Below, in pieces: positions 58,248-64,000 of a DNA stretch of 64,000 bases. Source of the stretch: Corynebacterium tuberculostearicum (GTDB lineage: Bacteria; Actinomycetota; Actinomycetes; Mycobacteriales; Mycobacteriaceae); contig NZ_CP073092.1 of assembly GCF_030506365.1 (NCBI RefSeq), positions 1,488,001-1,552,000 on the forward strand, given 5' to 3'. Below the pieces are notes generated by a model. The model was not told the DNA's origin, made no database searches, and was given only the letters and a program-made list of their open reading frames with translations. The translations under genes were made by a program, and so were the position numbers. Numbering within the stretch: position 1 is the stretch's first letter; each line of letters starts with the position of its first letter.

Positions 58248-59270
58248 CTAGCGCACGTATTCAATAAGAACGTCATCACCCAGCGCCTTCATTCCCACCC
58301 GGCGGAAACGGGTGGCTTCTGCCAGCGTCTGGGTCACGGGGTGCGCGAGCACGCCGCGGCCTTCGCCCAGCAAAAGTGGCGCGATATAGGCAGAGATGGC
58401 ATCCACCAAATCGGCCTTCAGGAAGCTACTGGCTAGGCCTGCGCCTCCTTCCACGAGGACGTCGCGGGCACCGGTGGCGTAGAGCTCGAAGAGCGCCTCT
58501 TCGATGCTCTCGTACTGCTCGTACCCTAGCTCGCGCAGGTGGCTTGCTGCATCGCCCGCCGATTCCAAATCACGCTTGCCGATGACCACCCGGCGTGGCT
58601 GGTGCGCGCGCAGGCTCCCGTCGTGAAAGCGTGCGGTGAGCGAGGGATTATCAGCCAGCGCAGTGCCGGTACCTACCACGATGGCATCGCGGTGCGCCCT
58701 ATCGGCATGCACCCAGTCGCGTGCCTCCTCGCCCGTAATCCATTGGCTGGTTCCATCGGCCGCGGCCGTAAAACCGTCCAGCGTTTGCGCGAACTTCAAG
58801 GTGACGTGGGGCCGCTGGGTGCGCACGGCGAATAGCCATGGCACCAAAGCATCCTCGGCGTGCGGGGGCTTTTCTAACTTGGCGACGTCCACTCCGGCCT
58901 CCGCTAACACTTCTGCTCCACCCGCAGCCTGCGGGGTGGGATCGGCGTGGAGGTAGTACACGCGAGCCACGCCGGCATCGATAAGCGCCTGCGCGCAGGG
59001 ACCCGTGCGGCCGGTATGCGCACAGGGTTCCAAGGCGACCACGGCCGTGGCGCCGCGCGCCCTATCTCCGGCCTCCTGCAACGCCATGACCTCGGCATGC
59101 GCGCCTCCCACGGGCTGGGTGGCGCCGACGCCCACAATTTCCCCAGCTGGCGACACGATGACCGCGCCTACCGGTGGATTAGGGCTCGTGGTTCCACGTA
59201 CCTCAGCACCCGCGGCCATCGCGCGCAACAGCGCTGCGGAGAGAGTGCTGTTCTGGTTCTCCGCGGCCAT
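58248..59270 (-). CDS. ribD: Bifunctional deaminase/reductase RibD
   Basis: 340 residues. The deaminase half has the zinc motif HAEVMAL with PCAHTGRTGPCAQAL. The reductase half has VTLKFAQTLDGFTAA and VLVEGGAGLASSFL. It catalyses two steps of riboflavin synthesis. The ATG overlaps the rpe stop as TGATG at 59270, so the two are translationally coupled. Confidence 0.96.
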   Translation of the reverse strand: MAAENQNSTLSAALLRAMAAGAEVRGTTSPNPPVGAVIVSPAGEIVGVGATQPVGGAHAEVMALQEAGDRARGATAVVALEPCAHTGRTGPCAQALIDAGVARVYYLHADPTPQAAGGAEVLAEAGVDVAKLEKPPHAEDALVPWLFAVRTQRPHVTLKFAQTLDGFTAAADGTSQWITGEEARDWVHADRAHRDAIVVGTGTALADNPSLTARFHDGSLRAHQPRRVVIGKRDLESAGDAASHLRELGYEQYESIEEALFELYATGARDVLVEGGAGLASSFLKADLVDAISAYIAPLLLGEGRGVLAHPVTQTLAEATRFRRVGMKALGDDVLIEYVR

Positions 59271-59938
59271 CAGGCACCAGCCGCCAGATCACGCAGCTGC
59301 TTGACGACGCCGGCGGGATCGTCCGACTTGAATACGGCTGAGCCTGCCACGAAAGCGTCGCAACCCGCCTCGGCGGCTGCCCCGATGGTCTCGGGCGAAA
59401 TGCCGCCATCGATCTCGATGACGGTTTCAAGGCCCTGCTCATCAATGCTGCGGCGCAGTTTACGGACCTTCTCCAGCATCTCTGGCATGAACTTTTGCCC
59501 GCCGAAGCCAGGCTCCACAGACATCACGAGCACCTCATCGAAATGGCGCAGCTTATCCAACCACGGCTCGATGGCGGTGCCTGGCTTGATGGAAAAGGCC
59601 GCACGCACGCCCAAATCGCGGATGCGCTGGGCCAAGTCCACCGCTGCTTGGTCATCGGCGACGGCCTCCACGTGGAAGATAATCGTATGTGCGCCCGCCT
59701 TGGCATAGGTCTCCACCCACTTTTCGGGTTCCTCGATCATGAGGTGGACATCTAGTGGCTTATCGGTGCTGCGATGGACCGTGGCCGTGATATCTGGGCC
59801 GAAGGACAGGTTGGGCACAAAGTGCCCATCCATAATGTCCACATGGACCCAGTCTGCGGTATCAATCGCCGCTAGTTCCTCGCCCAAGCGAGAAAAATCG
59901 GCGGCCAGGATGGAAGGGGAAATAATCGGTGCGGACAT
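59270..59938 (-). CDS. rpe: Ribulose-phosphate 3-epimerase
   Basis: A 222-residue TIM barrel. SPSILAADFSRLGEE, HVDIMDGHFVPNLSFG (metal His/Asp), HLMIEEPEKW and EIDGGISPET are intact. It interconverts ribulose-5-P and xylulose-5-P and so provides the riboflavin precursor ribulose-5-P, which explains its operon with the rib genes. Start ATG 59938; the longer frame overlaps rsmB. A TAGACT box lies 7 nt upstream. Confidence 0.97.
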   Translation of the reverse strand: MSAPIISPSILAADFSRLGEELAAIDTADWVHVDIMDGHFVPNLSFGPDITATVHRSTDKPLDVHLMIEEPEKWVETYAKAGAHTIIFHVEAVADDQAAVDLAQRIRDLGVRAAFSIKPGTAIEPWLDKLRHFDEVLVMSVEPGFGGQKFMPEMLEKVRKLRRSIDEQGLETVIEIDGGISPETIGAAAEAGCDAFVAGSAVFKSDDPAGVVKQLRDLAAGA

Positions 59939-59945
59939 GCCCACC

Positions 59946-59951
59946 AGTCTA
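59946..59951 (-). promoter_or_regulatory. TAGACT box, leaderless rpe
   Basis: TAGACT on the minus strand, 7 nt before ATG 59938, in the 19-bp gap after rsmB (part of the box lies close to the rsmB stop). Confidence 0.5.
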
Positions 59952-59957
59952 TCGCGA

Positions 59958-61508
59958 TTAGTCGGCTGCGCGGCAAAGCGCCGCAAAGAACATGGCGTCG
60001 GTACCGTGCCGATGCGGCCACATCTGCACGGACTTCTCATGGCCCACATCGCCCATATCAGGGATGAGAGCATGCGCATCGAGTTCTTCGGCGCCGAGTT
60101 CGCGCACGGCGCGGTCAACGATGCCCCTCGTCTCGCGCAGATCTGGCGAACACGTGGAGTAGATAACCACGCCACCTGGACGCACCAGGTTTAATGCGGA
60201 AGACAAGAGCTCGAATTGCAGCTGGTTAAGCTCGGCAATATCGGCCTCCGACTTGCGCCACCGCGCCTCGGGTCGGCGACGGAGGGCGCCGAGGCCGGAA
60301 CAAGGGGCATCGACAAGCACGCGGTCAAAGCCCTCTCCCACCCCGGGATTGCGGCCATCTGCCACATGGACGTCCACGGGCAAATCGCTCACCGTCTTTT
60401 CAATCAGCGCCGCTCGGTGCGGAGATACCTCCACTGCATCAACATGCGCGGAGTCGATGCGGGCAAGCGCGCCCATCAAGGCCGCCTTACCGCCGGGACC
60501 GGCGCAGAGATCCAGCCACCGGCCGGTGTCCTCGCCTTCGAGGGGCGCCTCGCATACCGCGCGGGCAATCAGCTGCGAACCCTCGTCCTGCACGGCCGCC
60601 AATCCTTGGCGCACGGGTTCCAATTGGCCGGGGTCACCGGATTCCATGTACACCGCATAAGGGGAATAACGCCCCTCCTCATTGCCGGTCATCAGGGCCA
60701 ATTCCTCGGCCGAGATTTCCCCGGGACGCGCCACCAGATGAACCGAAGGTCGATCCGAATCCGCCTCCAGGGCAGCCTCCAACTCCCCTAGGCCCAACAC
60801 GCGGCTAAACGATTCCGCAATCCAGGTGGGGTGGGCATGCTTAAAGGCGATGCCGGCGATTTCTCCCTGCGGGGCGAGCTTGTCCAGCCAGGCCTTGGCC
60901 GGCGTCCGCGTAATGGTGCGCATGATGCCATTGGCAAAGCCCTTGGCCTTGACTTCACCGGCGGCTTCTACCAAACGAACGGTGGTATCAACCGCCGCGT
61001 GTGGCTCCACGCGGGTATAAAGAACTTGATAGGCACCCAGACGCAAGGCATCAACCACGGCTGGGGAAATGGCCTCGAGGCCGCGAGAGGAGCACTCTGC
61101 GATGACGGCATCAACTACGCCAAGGGTGCGCAGCGTGCCGTAGGTGATTTCGGTGGCGAAGGCGGCGTCGCGCCCCTTGAGCTTTTGCTTGCGCAGTGCC
61201 TTGGGCATGATGAGGTTGGCAAAAGCATCATCCTCGCTTACCCTGCGCACCACGTCGAAGGCGACCGAACGCGGCGCATCCACGCCCGCGGCCAGCGCGG
61301 CCTGAATCAGACCGCCTTCCTGGCGCTTGCCGGGACGCTGGCCCTTAGCAGCCTGCCGGCCCCTATGCTGCCCACCGCGGCCACCATGCTGCTGCCGTTG
61401 CGGGCGGCCATCTCGGCCCTTCGCACCAGTGGATTTGTGGGAGTCCTGCGGCTTTCCCGCCGGCGACTTATCCCCGGACTTGCTGCGGGAACGGAAACCA
61501 CCACTCAT
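59958..61508 (-). CDS. rsmB: RsmB/Fmu-type 16S rRNA m5C methyltransferase
   Basis: 516 residues. The first about 65 residues are a basic, Gly/Arg/Lys/Gln-rich tail that is probably disordered and RNA-binding. A NusB-like domain follows ([19 protein letters not shown]), then the SAM methyltransferase domain with [17 protein letters not shown], catalytic-site [15 protein letters not shown] and STCSP. It targets rRNA cytosine. ATG 61508 overlaps the fmt stop (ATGA), so it is coupled to fmt. Confidence 0.94.
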   Translation of the reverse strand: MSGGFRSRSKSGDKSPAGKPQDSHKSTGAKGRDGRPQRQQHGGRGGQHRGRQAAKGQRPGKRQEGGLIQAALAAGVDAPRSVAFDVVRRVSEDDAFANLIMPKALRKQKLKGRDAAFATEITYGTLRTLGVVDAVIAECSSRGLEAISPAVVDALRLGAYQVLYTRVEPHAAVDTTVRLVEAAGEVKAKGFANGIMRTITRTPAKAWLDKLAPQGEIAGIAFKHAHPTWIAESFSRVLGLGELEAALEADSDRPSVHLVARPGEISAEELALMTGNEEGRYSPYAVYMESGDPGQLEPVRQGLAAVQDEGSQLIARAVCEAPLEGEDTGRWLDLCAGPGGKAALMGALARIDSAHVDAVEVSPHRAALIEKTVSDLPVDVHVADGRNPGVGEGFDRVLVDAPCSGLGALRRRPEARWRKSEADIAELNQLQFELLSSALNLVRPGGVVIYSTCSPDLRETRGIVDRAVRELGAEELDAHALIPDMGDVGHEKSVQMWPHRHGTDAMFFAALCRAAD

Positions 61509-62452
61509 TGAAACTTCACCTCGGCATCCTTGCCTAGTCCACGGGCCCAATCGGCCGCATTCATCATCTTCTTTCCCGGAGGCTGGATTTTACCCAGCTG
61601 GACTGGCTGCGAACCGGTACCGATGAATACGGCTTTCTTGGCAATGTGCAGCTGCCCTGGTTCTAGTTCCTGTGGAACCGCCGCCTCTTCTATGCGGCTG
61701 ACCGGTCCAATCTTCACGCGGGCCTCGTCCCACATGGTCCATGCACCCGGCCCAGGCGTGTGTGCGCGAATGTGCCGATCGATGGCAAATGCCGGTTGGG
61801 ACCACTCCACGCGTGCCTGCGCGGTAGAGATTTTCGGCGCATAGGTAGCCTCCCCCTGCTGCGGCTGCGCCTCCAGCTGTCCCGCCGCTAGGCCATCCAT
61901 GGTGGCCACGAGCAGATCGCCGCCGGAATAGGCAAGGCGCGTCAACAGGTCATCGGCAGTATCGGTTCCTTTAATCTCCTCCGTCACGGTGCCGAGCACC
62001 GGGCCGGTATCAAGGCCCTCCTCAATGCGGAAGGTTGATGCGCCGGTCACGTCATCGCCTGCGGCAATGGCAGCCTGCACCGGGGCCGCGCCGCGCCATG
62101 CCGGAAGCAAGGAAAAGTGCAGGTTTACCCAGCCATGCTGTGGTAGTTCCAGCAGGTCCTTAGTCACCAGATTGCCGTAGGCCACCACCGGAATCGCCTC
62201 AGGCTGCAATTCCTTTAAGCGGGCGCGCAGCGCCTGCCCATCCTCCGAGTCAGGGCGCAGGGTGGTTGGGGTCAATACTTCAATGCCATGTTCTTGGGCG
62301 AGCGCTTTCACTGGGCTCGGGTGAAGAGTGCGGCCGCGGCCCTTCTTCGCGTCTGGGCGAGTAATTACCGCCACCACCTCGTGCGACGAGGCAAGTAGTT
62401 TTTCCAAGGCCACAACGGCTGGCTCAGGGGTACCGGCAAAAATGATCCGCAT
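61505..62452 (-). CDS. fmt: Methionyl-tRNA formyltransferase
   Basis: 315 residues. [20 protein letters not shown], the catalytic [15 protein letters not shown] and the C-terminal OB-like domain ([15 protein letters not shown]) are standard. It formylates initiator Met-tRNA; Def, encoded just upstream, later removes the formyl group. Start ATG 62452 follows GAGGAG. Confidence 0.97.
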   Translation of the reverse strand: MRIIFAGTPEPAVVALEKLLASSHEVVAVITRPDAKKGRGRTLHPSPVKALAQEHGIEVLTPTTLRPDSEDGQALRARLKELQPEAIPVVAYGNLVTKDLLELPQHGWVNLHFSLLPAWRGAAPVQAAIAAGDDVTGASTFRIEEGLDTGPVLGTVTEEIKGTDTADDLLTRLAYSGGDLLVATMDGLAAGQLEAQPQQGEATYAPKISTAQARVEWSQPAFAIDRHIRAHTPGPGAWTMWDEARVKIGPVSRIEEAAVPQELEPGQLHIAKKAVFIGTGSQPVQLGKIQPPGKKMMNAADWARGLGKDAEVKFQ

Positions 62453-62528
62453 GCGGGGAAACTCTCCTCTTAATATCGTTCAAAATACTAGGCTACAACG
62501 CCGCAACGCTGCCGCCACAGCGAGCGGG

Positions 62529-63041
62529 CTACGAGGCGTTAAACCACTCGGATTCACGGATGGCGCGCATGGCCTCCTTGCGCACTGGCGCATCCAAGCG
62601 TTGTAGGAAAAGCACCCCATCGAGGTGGTCGGTCTCATGCTGGATGCACCGAGCCATCAGTCCTGAGGCCACCATGGACACAGGGCGCCCCTCAATATCC
62701 TGGCCAGACACAAAAACCTGGTTGAACCGCGTGGTTTCCGCGCTAATTCCCGGAATGGATAGGCATCCTTCCGGACCTGTTTGCTGCTGCTCCCCCACCG
62801 GAGTCCAGGCCGGGTTAACAATCGCCCCACGCAGCCCAGATTGGGTATGCGAGCAGTCATAGACAAAGATTCGCTGCAAAATCCCTACCTGATTAGCCGC
62901 TAGCCCAACTCCCCCGGCTTTATCCATGGTCTCGAGCATATCGCTCGCCAGAGCACGCAGACCGGCATCAAATTTACTAATTTCCTCCGCGCGGCTGCCC
63001 AAGACTGGGTCGCCGTAGATACGCAGCTCTCGAAGGGACAT
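62529..63041 (-). CDS. def: Peptide deformylase
   Basis: A 170-residue metalloprotease removing formyl from nascent N-terminal Met. The three motifs GVGLAANQVG, EGCLSIPG and QHETDHLDG are complete. Start ATG 63041 has AAAGGTG eight bases upstream; GTG 63050 is too close to it. It precedes fmt by 76 bp. Confidence 0.96.
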   Translation of the reverse strand: MSLRELRIYGDPVLGSRAEEISKFDAGLRALASDMLETMDKAGGVGLAANQVGILQRIFVYDCSHTQSGLRGAIVNPAWTPVGEQQQTGPEGCLSIPGISAETTRFNQVFVSGQDIEGRPVSMVASGLMARCIQHETDHLDGVLFLQRLDAPVRKEAMRAIRESEWFNAS

Positions 63042-63140
63042 GGCAATCACACCTTTCTCATGGCACCGTGACCAAACCGGCCGGTGGTGGCGGCTTCCTC
63101 CGTCGAGATTAGCGCATGAGCGCCTACGGCCCCGATATGG

Positions 63141-64000
63141 CTAACCCACGTGGATGGGGTCAACCACGATGCGCAAAGGCAGGTCATCCTTGCGGGCGCT
63201 GCGCGCGGCGTTGGCGCTGCGCAATGCCCGCCCCAATTGGGAACGCGGCCCCAGCGGGGTGCGCACGACCAGTCGCTGCGGTGGGCCAAAGCGCTGGCTA
63301 TCGTAGTCACCAGGCAGGCTCTGCCCCGGTGGAAGGGGAACTGGGCCTAATACCTCCGCGTGGTCTGGAAGATCCACAAGCTCGGCAAAGCCATCTAGGG
63401 ATGCATCCGCACCGTCGATGGCAGCAAAATGCACCGCGGGTGGGAAGCGCACTTCGCGCCGGGCAGCAAGCTCTGCCGCGGCTGCACCCACCATGTCCCA
63501 TCGCAGGAAATGCTGGACTACGGTGAGCGACTCATCGGCGGCCAGGATTACTCGACCACCCTTGAAATGCGGCTGCACCAAGGTAGCCGCCTGCGCCCAC
63601 TTCGCTAGGGTATCCTCCGTGGCGCGCAGGTCTTGCCGGTTGAGCAATGCCCCGGCATCCAAGAGCAGGGCCGCGCCATAGGCACCATCTTTTACTTTCG
63701 GTTCCGCACCAGGGGTGGCAATGACCAGCGCCGGCGCATTGTCCACCGCATCGAGCACCTTGTTTCCACCCGAGACCACCACCCGCGTATTGGGAAAGGC
63801 CCGGCCCATTTCCTCCGCGGTACGCTCCGAGCCCAACACGATGGCCCGCAGGCGCGGAGACCCGCATTCGGTGCACCGATGCCGTGCCTCGATTCGGCCA
63901 CACCAGCGGCAGGTAGGCATTCCCGCCTCTTCCGAGCCCGCGCTTGCCGACGCCCCCTTGGGCGGCAGCCCCAACGGCCCATTGCAATGCCGGCAGCGAG
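63141..64000 (-). CDS. priA: PriA, primosomal protein N' (5' part beyond the window)
   Basis: The C-terminal 285 or so residues are present; the frame is open to the window edge. Zinc-binding cysteines are CRHC, CRWC and CTEC, in the usual PriA spacing, followed by SPRLRAIVLGSERTAEEMGRAFP and the C-terminal domain ending LPLRIVVDPIHVG. It restarts replication forks. Actinobacterial PriA proteins often lack a working helicase ATPase; that region is outside the window. Its position upstream of def-fmt is the usual actinobacterial order. Confidence 0.93.
   Translation of the reverse strand, partial: RCRHCNGPLGLPPKGASASAGSEEAGMPTCRWCGRIEARHRCTECGSPRLRAIVLGSERTAEEMGRAFPNTRVVVSGGNKVLDAVDNAPALVIATPGAEPKVKDGAYGAALLLDAGALLNRQDLRATEDTLAKWAQAATLVQPHFKGGRVILAADESLTVVQHFLRWDMVGAAAAELAARREVRFPPAVHFAAIDGADASLDGFAELVDLPDHAEVLGPVPLPPGQSLPGDYDSQRFGPPQRLVVRTPLGPRSQLGRALRSANAARSARKDDLPLRIVVDPIHVG

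Noticed and set aside
55740..59970. FMN riboswitch controlling the rib genes
   Set aside because: Intergenic gaps here are 19-75 bp, too short for the element, and none shows the conserved RFN boxes.

Overview
The window is chromosomal DNA from a Corynebacterium. The GC content is fairly high, many starts are GTG or TTG, and gene order matches the C. glutamicum / C. diphtheriae core: hemH, NlpC/P60 hydrolase, a DUF6676 membrane protein, acn-acnR, sufRBDCSU plus sufT, mptB, ctaA, qor, ctaB, tkt-tal-zwf-opcA-pgl, secG-tpiA-pgk-gapA, whiA-yvcK-rapZ-uvrC, ribH-ribBA-ribE-ribD-rpe, rsmB-fmt-def-priA. MptB (lipomannan synthesis) and the SufR/SufB pair point to the mycolate-containing actinobacteria. 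I cannot name the species from sequence alone.

Layout. 1-6 kb: end of an unknown gene, a small membrane protein, a PEBP-family protein, tRNA-Leu(GAG) with an IS481-family element at its 3' end, a TVP38 membrane protein, an HTH protein, DUF3097 and a divergent hypothetical gene. 6-14.6 kb: ferrochelatase, a secreted peptidoglycan hydrolase, a 1.7-kb stretch without convincing genes, DUF6676, aconitase with an exact AcnR-type operator, and acnR. 14.6-24 kb: an ECF importer (A, T, S) with a nucleoside hydrolase, an NAD(P)-binding protein, an ACT/UPF0210 pair, a frame-disrupted DUF2254 gene and an ABC-F ATPase. 23.8-30.2 kb: the complete SUF iron-sulfur operon on the minus strand. 30.4-37 kb: MptB, an ABC exporter, heme A synthase, quinone reductase and heme O synthase. 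37.3-44 kb: the pentose-phosphate operon. 44-48 kb: secG and lower glycolysis. 48-50 kb: a lactate permease between gapA and whiA. 50-64 kb: a long minus-strand run covering WhiA/YvcK/RapZ/UvrC, riboflavin synthesis, translation initiation (fmt, def) and PriA, which runs off the window.

How the genes fit together. Central carbon flow is strongly represented (aconitase, oxidative and non-oxidative pentose phosphate, lower glycolysis, lactate uptake). Heme and Fe-S supply (ferrochelatase, CtaA/CtaB, SUF) serves respiration and aconitase. Envelope upkeep is represented by the NlpC/P60 hydrolase and MptB.

Most of the window is ordinary core genome. The points most worth checking are: an ECF ATPase whose first half lacks a P-loop while its second half lacks a signature motif; a DUF2254 frameshift lying on an in-phase T TTA AAG heptamer; a RapZ P-loop without its basic residue; an IS flanked by 16-bp repeats of the tRNA 3' end; a set of apparently leaderless genes sharing TAGACT boxes, including one back-to-back divergent pair; the operator-rich gapA-lctP intergenic region; and the gene-poor stretch beside the cell-wall hydrolase.
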